Shown here one piece after another: positions 1-7,613 of a DNA stretch of 64,000 nt. The notes beneath the pieces were generated by a model. It was not told the DNA's origin and did no database searches. It saw nothing but the letters and a program-made list of their open reading frames with translations. The stretch comes from Neorhizobium sp. UBA3556 (GTDB lineage Bacteria > Pseudomonadota > Alphaproteobacteria > Rhizobiales > Rhizobiaceae). The DNA lies in contig DFNX01000016.1 of assembly GCA_002376235.1 (NCBI GenBank), positions 1,488,001 through 1,552,000 on the forward strand, read 5' to 3'. Positions within the stretch are counted from its first letter, which is position 1; every line of letters begins with the position of its first letter. Made by a program: the position numbers and the translations under genes.

Positions 1-783
1 ATCAGGCCGCATCTGTTCCGCAAGCTCTACCCCTATCTTCCGGGACTGAAACAGCAATCGGCGGAATATCTTTCTGCCTTCTTCAATGTCTCCGGCACCG
101 ATCCAGCCGATCCGCTTTTCTCGCATCGTCCACGGATGAAAAGCACGGTGGCGGCGAAGATCTTCTATTCCGCGGACCTGCGCGAAACGCTTGGTGATTA
201 CGATGCCGTCGAAGAACTGAGCAGCCGATTGCCGCAACGTTTCGGCCGCTGGCATCCGCTGCATCAGGCCCAATATCTCGAAACCCGTATTCTTCTGCCA
301 GGCTACATTCTTTCGAGCCAGGGCGACCGGATGGCGATGGCGCATGGCATCGAGGGCCGCTTTCCCTTCCTGGATCACCGGCTGGTTGAGTTTGCCGCGA
401 CACTGTCGCCCGATGCCAAACTGAAAGGGCTGCGAGAAAAACATATCCTGCGTGAAGCGGCCAAAGGTCTTTTACCGGAAAGCGTGACCGAGCGACAGAA
501 ACAGCCCTATCGCGCGCCCGACAGCAGTTCTTTTACCGGCCCCGGCACGGACGAGCCGTCCTATGTGAGTGACCTCCTGTCCGATCATGCAATCGCAGCA
601 ACAGGACTTTTCAATCCGATGGCGGTTTCCAAGCTCCATGCGAAATGCCGCAAACAGGATGTCGCCGGTTTCCGCGATAACGCTGCTTTTGTGGGAATTC
701 TCTCGACCCAGCTTTGGGCCAAGAATTTTTCGGAAAAACAATCTGTTACCGAAACACAAGCGCATTTGAACAGCTCTCTCTGA
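1..783 (+). CDS. Asparagine synthetase (glutamine-hydrolysing)-like protein, C-terminal part (5' end outside window)
   Basis: The reading frame is open from base 1 and ends at TGA 781-783, so only about 260 C-terminal residues are present. The visible part is the synthetase (ATP-pyrophosphatase fold) domain of AsnB-like class II amidotransferases. The stretch GDRMAMAHGIEGRFPFLDHR is the signature of this domain, where substrate carboxyl groups are adenylated before amide transfer. The N-terminal glutaminase domain with its Cys2 nucleophile would lie upstream. A membrane glycosyltransferase follows 178 bp downstream on the same strand. AsnB paralogues of this kind often sit in exopolysaccharide or exosortase loci, so amidation of a sugar or peptide is as likely as free asparagine synthesis; that is inference. 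Confidence 0.85.
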   Translation: MRPHLFRKLYPYLPGLKQQSAEYLSAFFNVSGTDPADPLFSHRPRMKSTVAAKIFYSADLRETLGDYDAVEELSSRLPQRFGRWHPLHQAQYLETRILLPGYILSSQGDRMAMAHGIEGRFPFLDHRLVEFAATLSPDAKLKGLREKHILREAAKGLLPESVTERQKQPYRAPDSSSFTGPGTDEPSYVSDLLSDHAIAATGLFNPMAVSKLHAKCRKQDVAGFRDNAAFVGILSTQLWAKNFSEKQSVTETQAHLNSSL

Positions 784-961
784 AGCTGAAGACATAGCTT
801 TTCGGCTGTCACGCTCGCGTGATCGATAAAATTTTACTATTGTCTTTATGAGGATCGGAAGGCGGCACCCTTAAGCCTTCCAGCACGCCGCACCGCGGCC
901 GAGATCTGTGGGCATAAATCGCGACCAAGTCATACGCGAGCAAGTCAGGGAGTTACAAACC

Positions 962-2008
962 ATGACCGTATCGATCATCATCAAGACACTGGATGACGAA
1001 AAGCGCATTGCCCGCACGATAGAGTGCGCGTTGAAAGCTTTGCCGAATGGTGAGGGCGAGATCATCGTCACCGACCTCGGCTCCCGTGACCGCACGATAG
1101 AGATCGCATCGGCCTATCCGGTGCGGCTTACCCAGATCACCCGTCCCGCGCGTTTCCGCAGCGGTGCCGGAGCGCAGCTCGGTTATCAATATGCCCGCCA
1201 TGATTTCATCTGCCTGATCGACGCCGACATGGAACTCGATCCGGCTTTCCTTCCGGAAGCGATCGGCTTTCTGGAGCGCCATACGCGCACCGGCGGCGTG
1301 ACCGGCCATATCGAGACAGGAGCGGCATCCGCAAACGGCCTATTGACCGACCGTCGCATCGGAGCAGTGGATCAACTGGCGGGCGGCGGCCTTTATCGCC
1401 GCCGCGCGGTGGAGGCGATCGACTATATGGCAGATCGCAACCTGCACGGTTACGAAGAGCTGAACCTCGGCGTTCGACTGCGCAGCGCCGGCTGGAAATT
1501 GCATCGGCTGGACCGGCGCTTTGCCAGCCACCACGGGCGAGATCCCCGCTCCCGCGATCTGCTTCTGCAGCAGGTGAAGACCAAGGAACCTTTCGGCATC
1601 GGCGAACTTTTGCGCGCGGCAACAGGAAAACCCTATTTCTATCGGCTGCTGCGCGCCCTGCCGGAACTTGGCATTCTGGCGCTTGCCTGGGCCTTCATGC
1701 TCGCCTCCGTGTTAGCGCTTGCGACGCTGCCCGGCGTTACCATGCCCGCTCTTATCATCGCCGCAGGCCTTGGCATGGCAGTCGCCATCACGTCTTTCCG
1801 CACCGGGCGGCTGAAGACTGGTCTTTACACGGTGATTGTTCGATTTCTTCAGGCAATTGCCTTGCCGGTCGGCTATATCACGCCGCGCCGCAACCCGCGT
1901 TCCTGGATCGAGAGCCGCATGCTTGGCGAACCCGATGCGGAAGTCAGCCGCGATGCCGATCAGGCGACAGATGCCTATGAGCCCGGCATGGCAAAAACCG
2001 CCCGTTGA
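962..2008 (+). CDS. Family 2 glycosyltransferase with C-terminal membrane segments
   Basis: A 348-residue GT-A fold glycosyltransferase. The N-terminus MTVSIIIKTLDDEKRI is the nucleotide-sugar binding strand and the DADMELD stretch near residue 84 provides the DxD metal/UDP-sugar motif. The EEL sequence near residue 160 fits the catalytic-base region. Two to three hydrophobic helices (about residues 225-300) anchor it in the inner membrane. I prefer ATG 962, preceded by AGGGAG at 947-952, over an in-frame GTG at 908 that lacks a good ribosome site. It probably adds a sugar to a lipid-linked polysaccharide together with the upstream AsnB-like gene; the acceptor and sugar cannot be told from sequence. 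Confidence 0.85.
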   Translation: MTVSIIIKTLDDEKRIARTIECALKALPNGEGEIIVTDLGSRDRTIEIASAYPVRLTQITRPARFRSGAGAQLGYQYARHDFICLIDADMELDPAFLPEAIGFLERHTRTGGVTGHIETGAASANGLLTDRRIGAVDQLAGGGLYRRRAVEAIDYMADRNLHGYEELNLGVRLRSAGWKLHRLDRRFASHHGRDPRSRDLLLQQVKTKEPFGIGELLRAATGKPYFYRLLRALPELGILALAWAFMLASVLALATLPGVTMPALIIAAGLGMAVAITSFRTGRLKTGLYTVIVRFLQAIALPVGYITPRRNPRSWIESRMLGEPDAEVSRDADQATDAYEPGMAKTAR

Positions 2009-2254
2009 GCCGAAATTCGCAAAACCCGAAGTGATGAAAACGGTCATTCGGCTTGCTGGAAGCGGCCTGCGCATAGCTGAGCGACGGATCACAGCCGGTC
2101 ACCGAATCATTACCTCGATTTAATATGAGCAAGCTTGCAACACCCGTGGAAGGGAGTAGTCTCGCCCCATCGCTGGCTGATGTGTAGGGCGCCGGCGACT
2201 GAAAGACGGCAGGTCTTCACCGAGGTTCTTTCGCCCCCATGATGGAGGCAAGAC

Positions 2255-2467
2255 ATGATACCGGCAGCATCGACAAACACATTTGATCCGAACGAACTCG
2301 CATTCCTGAAACGCGTCTTCGATAACGTTTGCGTGGAACACGGACTTGCAGGTGGTAGCACGCAGGCGAGCGATGTCGCACTCGAGATGATCAATCTCTA
2401 CCAGCGCGGCGTGAAGGACGAAAAAAGCCTGCACCGCCATTTTGGCGGGCACAGCATCTTCGGCTGA
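2255..2467 (+). CDS. Conserved small hypothetical protein (70 aa)
   Basis: A short, probably soluble helical protein beginning MIPAASTNTFDPNEL, with a GGAGG ribosome site at 2244-2248. Its composition and good codon usage support a real gene of the kind annotated as a hypothetical in many Rhizobiaceae. No catalytic motif is visible. It is preceded by an unusually long leader (about 100-130 nt) that may be structured, described in the findings. It converges with the DUF892 gene, leaving only five bases between the stop codons. Confidence 0.7.
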   Translation: MIPAASTNTFDPNELAFLKRVFDNVCVEHGLAGGSTQASDVALEMINLYQRGVKDEKSLHRHFGGHSIFG

Positions 2468-2472
2468 AGCAC

Positions 2473-2979
2473 TTACCGCTTGGCCTGAAGATCCCGCTCA
2501 TCACGCATCAAGAAAACCCGGGTAATTGGGTCGAGGTTCTCTTCCAGCCAGGTCGCCATCGACCTCTCTTCCGCGAGGATTCGTTCGAACACGGCCTGGG
2601 ATTCGGTTTCCCCGATCTCGTCGGCAGCCGTGATCAACATCCTGTAGGTGGCAATCTCCAGATGCTCGAACGCATAGGCCTGAGCGGTGAACTTCACCAC
2701 CTCATCGCTCATCACCAGTGCAGGAATACCATGCACGGTAGCTGCGATGCGCCCGGCAATGTCTTTCAGCGTAGAGGGCCCACCGGAAAAATCGTTGAGA
2801 AGACTTTGCAGCGCTTCCGCCTGACCGCGCGTCTCTTCGAGATGCTGGAGCATGCGCGCTTTGAGATCCGGGTAGTTTTCCAGCCGTCGCGTCTGCGCGG
2901 TCAACGAGGTGATAGCCTGCTCCTCCATTGCGTGAGCACTTTTCAGCCAGGCAATGAAATTGTCTTTCGCATGGGTCAT
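2473..2979 (-). CDS. DUF892 (YciF-like) ferritin-like protein
   Basis: A 168-residue all-helical protein with the spaced acidic/His positions of the DUF892 ferritin-like four-helix bundle: HAMEEQAI near residue 15, QHLEETRGQ near 45, FEHLEIATY near 105 and ILAEERSMATWLEENLD near 135. In this family these residues bind a di-iron centre, and the proteins are typically induced by general, oxidative or osmotic stress. The start ATG at 2979 is preceded by AGGGAGGAG. A GGAAC-N17-GGTT promoter lies about 60-85 bp upstream, consistent with EcfG control. The physiological substrate is unknown for the family. Confidence 0.88.
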   Translation of the reverse strand: MTHAKDNFIAWLKSAHAMEEQAITSLTAQTRRLENYPDLKARMLQHLEETRGQAEALQSLLNDFSGGPSTLKDIAGRIAATVHGIPALVMSDEVVKFTAQAYAFEHLEIATYRMLITAADEIGETESQAVFERILAEERSMATWLEENLDPITRVFLMRDERDLQAKR

Positions 2980-3037
2980 CCGGCTCCTCCCTCCGTCTCA
3001 TCCACAGATAATACACGGGCTCGTGATCGCCAATGGC

Positions 3038-3063
3038 AACCCGGAACCATGACGAGAAGTTCC
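3038..3063 (-). promoter_or_regulatory. EcfG-type (general stress sigma) promoter for the DUF892 gene
   Basis: Read on the minus strand, GGAAC (3063-3059) is followed by 17 bases and GGTT (3041-3038). The published alphaproteobacterial EcfG/RpoE2 consensus is GGAAC-N16/17-cGTT, so only the first base of the -10 deviates. The predicted transcript would start near 3030, leaving a leader of about 50 nt before ATG 2979. Confidence 0.6.
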
Positions 3064-3141
3064 CTGACAATGAACGCGAAATTGCTTCGAGATGCCATCG
3101 AGGGATGCATTTGCGACATATCAGCACTTGTTAAAAAGATG

Positions 3142-3166
3142 GGAACCATCACTTGCGCCCCGGGTT
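3142..3166 (+). promoter_or_regulatory. EcfG-type promoter for the Pro-rich small protein
   Basis: GGAAC (3142-3146), 16 bases, then GGTT (3163-3166). A start near 3173 would place the GGAGG site at 3181-3185 in a short leader just before ATG 3191. This also argues against the longer open frame beginning at 3092, because that start would lie upstream of the promoter. Confidence 0.55.
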
Positions 3167-3190
3167 ACCAATGCATTAATGGAGGCGCCG

Positions 3191-3367
3191 ATGATCGAAG
3201 ATCCAAGAGAGCCAACAGAGCAGCCGCCAATGCCGGCGCCGGGATGGGCTCCGGATCCACCGATCAACGAACCGGAACCGGACAGGCTGCCCGATGAGGC
3301 GCCAGTCCCCAATCCGGATGAGACAAACAGACCGCCCGTCTACATGCCGCCAGCAAATGCGGCGTAG
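3191..3367 (+). CDS. Small proline-rich protein (58 aa)
   Basis: An acidic, proline-rich protein (MIEDPREPTEQPPMPAPGW onwards, with repeated PxP and DEAP/NPDET segments) predicted to be disordered. The start at ATG 3191 is chosen because GGAGG sits five bases upstream and an EcfG-like promoter lies at 3142-3166. The open frame extends further 5' (to 3092), but that part has no ribosome site. No family was recognised. Its place between stress-type genes suggests a stress-induced protein, possibly acting on the envelope or as a hydrophilin; this is inference. Confidence 0.6.
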   Translation: MIEDPREPTEQPPMPAPGWAPDPPINEPEPDRLPDEAPVPNPDETNRPPVYMPPANAA

Positions 3368-3390
3368 CCGACGGCACAGAAGAGAACGAC

Positions 3391-3597
3391 ATGACAGTAT
3401 CGAGTAAGAGCATGCCGAGCAGCGTTGCAGCTCGGTCCCAGCAGCCAGCCGAGTTCAAACCGTGCCTATGGAAGCTGCTGGTGGTGACCGCCGGTATTCT
3501 GGTCTCCGTATTCGTTGCCATGCAGATGGTCGACGACACTTATGTCGGTACGTTCGATACCAAGGTTTCAACGCAGCAGACGCAAAAGGCGGGATAA
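3391..3597 (+). CDS. Small single-pass membrane protein (68 aa)
   Basis: After about 28 polar residues there is one strong hydrophobic helix (LWKLLVVTAGILVSVFVAMQ, residues 26-45) and a short polar tail, so the protein is probably a single-span inner-membrane protein. ATG 3391 follows AGAGAACG; ATG 3412 is an alternative start. It lies 23 bp after the Pro-rich gene, so the two may be co-transcribed from the promoter at 3142-3166. No known family was recognised. Confidence 0.6.
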   Translation: MTVSSKSMPSSVAARSQQPAEFKPCLWKLLVVTAGILVSVFVAMQMVDDTYVGTFDTKVSTQQTQKAG

Positions 3598-3622
3598 GCC
3601 TTTAAAGAGCTTTTCGGGCGCG

Positions 3623-3648
3623 GGAACAAAAACTGAAACCGTGGCGTT
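3623..3648 (+). promoter_or_regulatory. EcfG-type promoter for the phospholipase D-like gene
   Basis: GGAAC at 3623-3627, 17 bases, CGTT at 3645-3648: an exact match to the EcfG/RpoE2 general-stress consensus. Transcription would start near 3655, only a few bases before ATG 3661. The message would then be almost leaderless, or translation would begin at the in-frame GTG 3679, which has an AGGTGG site at 3667-3672. Confidence 0.7.
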
Positions 3649-3660
3649 CATCCGTCAGAA

Positions 3661-5187
3661 ATGACGAGGTGGCGCAAGGTGGACGTGAGCAGTTTTTCCA
3701 ACCCTGATCTGATCGATCCGGTGCTTAATCGCACGCGGGTCATAAAGCCCGGACGAAATGTCTGGCGCTCGGCGAAAGCCGAGCGTGCCGCGTTCCTCAT
3801 CGACGGCGAAGACTATTTCCTCCGTCTCGATGAAGTTTTGCGGCAGGCGAAAAGATCGATCTTCATCGTCGGCTGGGACTTCAATCCCGACATAAGGTTG
3901 CGCCCTCGCGATGAGGATTCGGAAGCGATCGGTGCATTGTTGCGCCGTATGGTCGAGGACAAGCCGGAGCTTGAAATCCGCATTCTCGTCTGGGGCATGG
4001 GCCCGGTCTATTCCGGCAAGAGCTTTCGAATGTTCGGCAAGATGGAATGGGCGGATCACCCGCGTATCGATCTGCGCTTCGACTTCCGCCACCCTTTACG
4101 GGCAAGCCACCACCAGAAGATCGTCGCGATCGACGACAAGACCGCCTTTCTCGGCGGTATCGACCTGACGGCCCGCCGCTGGGACGACAGACAGCACACG
4201 ATCGTCAATCCCGATCGCATCTCGCCGGATGGCACGTCTTACGGCCCCGTTCATGACATGCAGACCATCGTTACCGGAGATGTGGCGAAACTGATCGGCG
4301 ATGTCGCACGGCGCAGGTGGCGAAAGACCCATGGCGAGGAGCTTGCATCAGTCGATGTGCCGGGCCCTGCCCCCTGGCCCGCAGATCTAAAGCCCGCGCT
4401 CACCCACTGCCCGACCGGGCTGGCGCTAACGGAGCCTTGGAAGTGGAAGGGCCGCCGCGGACATCGCGAGGCGATCCGTCTAACCCACGATGCGCTGAAG
4501 GCCGCCGAAAGGCATCTCTATATCGAGACGCAATATCTCGCCTCTTTCGGCGTCGCTCGCACGCTCGCCAAACGACTGCGCAGGCAGAACGGTCCCGAGA
4601 TCGTTGTGCTCGTCACCCGCGAATCCCACGGTTTTCTCGAAAAGCTGATGATGGGCCATAACCGCACACGGTTGATCCGCCGGCTGAAACGCGCCGACCG
4701 ATATGACCGGCTGCGGGTATTTTATGCTGTGACGCCGGACGAAAAGGGTGGCGAGCGGGAGATCATCGTCCATTCCAAGCTGATCATCGCAGACGATCAT
4801 TTCGTCCGCGTCGGCTCCTCAAACCTCAACAATCGTTCCGAAGGTCTCGATACAGAGAGCGATCTGGCGATGGAGCCGCAGGATGCCGCAGGCCGTGCAG
4901 CAATTGCGGAGCTTCGTATCGATCTTCTTGCCGAGCATCTGGCCGCCGATCCGGCGCTGGTGCGCCAGCATTTCAAAGAGACCGGCTCGCTGATCCGCAC
5001 GATCGAAATGCTGAACGTCAACGGTCGGCACCTGAAGCCCTTCGATGTGGATATCGAAAAGGGCGAAACCGAATCCATTCCCGGCACCAGCATCATCGAT
5101 CCGAAACAGCCGTTCTGGCCGGTTCCGCAGATACAGGCAGGCTTCCGTCGTCTCGTCTCGCGCTTTTCACCCCATCGAATGTTTTGA
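3661..5187 (+). CDS. Phospholipase D / cardiolipin-synthase-like protein (two HKD motifs)
   Basis: A 508-residue member of the PLD superfamily with both catalytic HxKxxxxD motifs: H151-K153-D158 (HQKIVAIDD, followed by FLGGIDLT) and H371-K373-D378 (HSKLIIADDHF, followed by VGSSNLNNRSEG). Members hydrolyse or transfer phosphatidyl groups through a phospho-His intermediate. No N-terminal membrane helix is seen, unlike classical ClsA. It is closest in context to ClsB (E. coli ybhO), because a YbhN-type membrane protein and an endonuclease/exonuclease/phosphatase protein follow. The ATG at 3661 lies only about 6 nt after the predicted transcription start, so GTG 3679 is a serious alternative. The 3' end overlaps the convergent YbhN gene by 21 bp. 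Confidence 0.88.
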   Translation: MTRWRKVDVSSFSNPDLIDPVLNRTRVIKPGRNVWRSAKAERAAFLIDGEDYFLRLDEVLRQAKRSIFIVGWDFNPDIRLRPRDEDSEAIGALLRRMVEDKPELEIRILVWGMGPVYSGKSFRMFGKMEWADHPRIDLRFDFRHPLRASHHQKIVAIDDKTAFLGGIDLTARRWDDRQHTIVNPDRISPDGTSYGPVHDMQTIVTGDVAKLIGDVARRRWRKTHGEELASVDVPGPAPWPADLKPALTHCPTGLALTEPWKWKGRRGHREAIRLTHDALKAAERHLYIETQYLASFGVARTLAKRLRRQNGPEIVVLVTRESHGFLEKLMMGHNRTRLIRRLKRADRYDRLRVFYAVTPDEKGGEREIIVHSKLIIADDHFVRVGSSNLNNRSEGLDTESDLAMEPQDAAGRAAIAELRIDLLAEHLAADPALVRQHFKETGSLIRTIEMLNVNGRHLKPFDVDIEKGETESIPGTSIIDPKQPFWPVPQIQAGFRRLVSRFSPHRMF

Positions 5188-6105
5188 AAAGCTTGTCGGT
5201 CGGCGCCGATAGTAGGCCTCGCTGGCAAGAAATGTCGGCAGGCCGATCATCAGCGGCACGAAGAAATAGAGAACCCGGAAGGCGACGAGCGCGCCGATGA
5301 TCTTTGCTCCGGGAAGGATGCCGAGCATCGTCGCCTCCAGCACCCCAAGCCCGCCCGGAACATGACTGATCAGTGATGCGACATTGGCCGTGACATAGGC
5401 ACCGGCAACCTCGAAATAGGTGATTTCGCCGAACACCTCCATGAGTTGATGGATGGCCGCTGCGACACAGGCGAAATTCAGCGTGCCGATGCCGATCTGC
5501 GCCATCGCCACACCGGGCGTCGGCGGATCGAGACGCCATTTGCGAAACCGCACCGGTATCTTGAAAATGCATAGGAGAAGATAGGCGACCGGCAGGACAA
5601 GACAGGCGAGGCCTGCAGCCACCCTCGTCTCGTGCCCGATGCCGAAAAGATCCGTATCCGGGCCTAGATCGAGAACCAGCACCAGCGCGGCAAGGCTAGA
5701 AAGCCCCAGACCAACTGTGATCCCGCAAAATCCGATGACCTTGGCGATCTCCCCGCCCGTCAGCCCCCAGCGGGAATAGAACCGGTAACGTACGGCACCG
5801 CTGCTGAGTGCGGCCATGCCGACATTATGGCCGATCGACAGCGCACAGAAGGATGCAAGTGCCGCCTGCCGCCATAAAACCGGCCTTTTGACATAACGGA
5901 CCGCGAGCGTGTCGAAGCCGGTGAGGCACAGATAGGAAGCGGTCACGAAGATCAGCGCAGCGCCAAGGCTGCCGAGAGGAATCGCTTGCGCCGCAGCCGT
6001 TACCTCTTCGAACGTATAGCGGCCGAGACTGCGATAGACGAGAAAGGCGGCAATGCAGACGGCAGCGAGAACGGCCAGTTTCAAGATATGCGTCCTGCCG
6101 ATCAT
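5167..6105 (-). CDS. YbhN/UPF0104-family integral membrane protein (LPG synthase TM-like)
   Basis: A 312-residue polytopic inner-membrane protein with about eight hydrophobic segments, resembling the flippase-like transmembrane half of lysyl-phosphatidylglycerol synthase (UPF0104/YbhN). Typical elements are SFCALSIGHNVGMAALSSGA near residue 90 and HVPGGLGVLEATML near residue 240. The soluble aminoacyl-transferase half of MprF is absent. The second of two adjacent ATGs (6105) suits the AGGAGG site better. It is divergent from the EEP gene and convergent with the PLD gene, and its own exact EcfG promoter lies at 6134-6158. A role in phospholipid movement next to PLD chemistry is inference. Confidence 0.85.
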   Translation of the reverse strand: MIGRTHILKLAVLAAVCIAAFLVYRSLGRYTFEEVTAAAQAIPLGSLGAALIFVTASYLCLTGFDTLAVRYVKRPVLWRQAALASFCALSIGHNVGMAALSSGAVRYRFYSRWGLTGGEIAKVIGFCGITVGLGLSSLAALVLVLDLGPDTDLFGIGHETRVAAGLACLVLPVAYLLLCIFKIPVRFRKWRLDPPTPGVAMAQIGIGTLNFACVAAAIHQLMEVFGEITYFEVAGAYVTANVASLISHVPGGLGVLEATMLGILPGAKIIGALVAFRVLYFFVPLMIGLPTFLASEAYYRRRPTSFSKHSMG

Positions 6106-6131
6106 CATGCCTCCTGTCGGTATCCAGAAGG

Positions 6132-6158
6132 GGAACGAAAACGCGCCACAGGTGTTCC
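6132..6158. promoter_or_regulatory. Overlapping back-to-back EcfG-type promoters (YbhN and EEP genes)
   Basis: On the minus strand GGAAC (6158-6154), 16 bases, CGTT (6137-6134) matches the EcfG consensus exactly and points to the YbhN gene. On the plus strand GGAAC (6132-6136), 16 bases, TGTT (6153-6156) points to the EEP gene. The two elements share bases: each -35 overlaps the -10 of the other. This compact divergent arrangement fits in the 60-bp gap between the two start codons. Confidence 0.65.
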
Positions 6159-6165
6159 CTGCCCT

Positions 6166-6915
6166 ATGCAGTCAACAGCCGCCAGATCACCGGTGTCCCA
6201 CCGCCTGAAACTCCTGACCTACAACGTGCATAGCTGCATCGGCACCGACCGTCGCCTTGCGCCGGAACGCATTGCCGCAGTCATCGCTGCCGAACAGCCC
6301 GACATCATCGGCCTGCAGGAACTCGATGTCGGACGCAAACGTTCGGGCGGCGTCGATCAGGCACACACGATCGCCGAGATCCTCAAGATGCAGCACCATT
6401 TCCACGCCGCCCTCGATGTCGAGGAAGAGCGCTATGGCGATGCTATCCTGACCGCCCTACCGGCTGAACTGGTCAAGGCAGGCCCGCTGCCATCCGTAGG
6501 TGAACAGCGTGGCGCGCTCTGGATCGAAGTCGAGGTCGGGAGGAAGCGCCTGCAGGTCTTCAATACCCATCTTGGCCTCAGGCGGATTGACCGGATGCGC
6601 CAGGCGGAAGTGCTGCTCGGCCCGGAATGGCTGGGAAACGATCGCATATCGGATCAACCGGTCGTGCTGCTCGGAGACTTCAACTCGATCCCCTTCAGCC
6701 CGCCCTACAAAAGGCTTGCAGGTGGATTGACCGATATACGCGTTCATGTGGCCGGACAATTGCGCCCGACCTTCCCTTCCCGTTTTCCGCTGCTGAGGCT
6801 CGACCACATATTCGTGTCGAACGATATCGTTGTAACCGGGGCAGAGATCATCTCCACCCCACTCGCTAAACGCGCTTCGGATCATCTGCCTCTCGTGGCG
6901 ACAATCGAGATCTAG
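6166..6915 (+). CDS. Endonuclease/exonuclease/phosphatase (EEP) family protein
   Basis: A 249-residue EEP-fold metal-dependent phosphodiesterase/phosphatase. Conserved elements in order are LLTYNVHSCIG (Asn), IIGLQELDVG (metal Glu), VFNTHLG, VVLLGDFNSIP (Asp/Asn), LDHIFVS and ASDHLPLVATIEI (catalytic His). There is no signal peptide. ATG 6166 was chosen because longer frames run into the divergent YbhN gene and its promoter. It is the counterpart of E. coli ybhP, encoded beside clsB and ybhN. The substrate could be a phospholipid head-group phosphodiester or a nucleic acid; context favours lipid. Its stop codon is part of a 10-bp tandem duplication. Confidence 0.85.
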   Translation: MQSTAARSPVSHRLKLLTYNVHSCIGTDRRLAPERIAAVIAAEQPDIIGLQELDVGRKRSGGVDQAHTIAEILKMQHHFHAALDVEEERYGDAILTALPAELVKAGPLPSVGEQRGALWIEVEVGRKRLQVFNTHLGLRRIDRMRQAEVLLGPEWLGNDRISDQPVVLLGDFNSIPFSPPYKRLAGGLTDIRVHVAGQLRPTFPSRFPLLRLDHIFVSNDIVVTGAEIISTPLAKRASDHLPLVATIEI

Positions 6916-6921
6916 CGAGAT

Positions 6922-7524
6922 CTAGTGCAGCATTTTCTGGAACCGCCGCGCCCGTTTCAGCAATCCGGCAACCGCACGGTCGTCCAATGGTTCTCCGATG
7001 GGAACAGCCGGAATGACACGAACCGAGTGTGCACCGGCCTCTCCAAGCCGCTTCAACACGATCTGGAGAATAGCGGCCTCCACGCCATGATCGACAATCA
7101 CCACATTCTTGCCGGCATGGTCATGGCTGGGGCCATCATGATCTCCGAGATACATGAAGTGCCGGCGTTCGAGATCCGATAGCTGGCGCTGGCGCTCAGT
7201 GTTCAGATAACCCGGCGGCACATGAAACTGGCGCGCTAGCCCCTCGTCCACCATGACCTGCGGCACGTCGAGATCGATCACCGTACCGATGGTCGTTTCG
7301 GGATGACCGGGCGCCGGAATTTGCCCCACGAGCAGAAGATCGAGTTCGCAACCGAGACGCTGCGCGGCATCGAAGGAAAGCGCGACGCTTTCCGGCGAAA
7401 GTGCAACGATGACGACGTCATTCAAGGCAAGTCCCGACAGCTTGTCAGCCAGTTGACGTCCGGCCCGCTCGCGCGCGGCCAACTCACGTGCAGTTTGATT
7501 GGATGGGTGCCTATCAGCTTGCAT
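6922..7524 (-). CDS. Phosphoribosyltransferase-like protein with degenerate PRPP loop
   Basis: A 200-residue protein of the type-I phosphoribosyltransferase fold, often annotated as a predicted phosphoribosyltransferase. N-terminal elements (ADKLSGLALNDVVIVALSPE) and the LDLLLVGQIPAPGHPE region fit the family. The PRPP-binding signature, normally VDDGxxTG, reads VIVDHGVEAA, so the second Asp, Thr and Gly are lost. The start at 7524 is set by an excellent GGAGGAGG site; the longer frame overlaps the neighbouring XRE gene. The gene is 89 bp downstream of the XRE-cupin regulator on the same strand and may be co-transcribed. It may be a non-catalytic or ligand-binding derivative. Confidence 0.7.
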   Translation of the reverse strand: MQADRHPSNQTARELAARERAGRQLADKLSGLALNDVVIVALSPESVALSFDAAQRLGCELDLLLVGQIPAPGHPETTIGTVIDLDVPQVMVDEGLARQFHVPPGYLNTERQRQLSDLERRHFMYLGDHDGPSHDHAGKNVVIVDHGVEAAILQIVLKRLGEAGAHSVRVIPAVPIGEPLDDRAVAGLLKRARRFQKMLH

Positions 7525-7613
7525 CAAAACCTCCTCCCAGAGCCATTTCATCTCCTGAGGGACAAATCGGCGATATCGGCCGATTGTTCCGGCAGGATAA
7601 GACGAAAATGCTG

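Noticed and set aside
7565..7590. GGAAC-N17-GATT upstream of the phosphoribosyltransferase-like gene as an EcfG promoter
   Set aside because: The -10 lacks GTT, and the gene probably shares the transcript of the XRE regulator.
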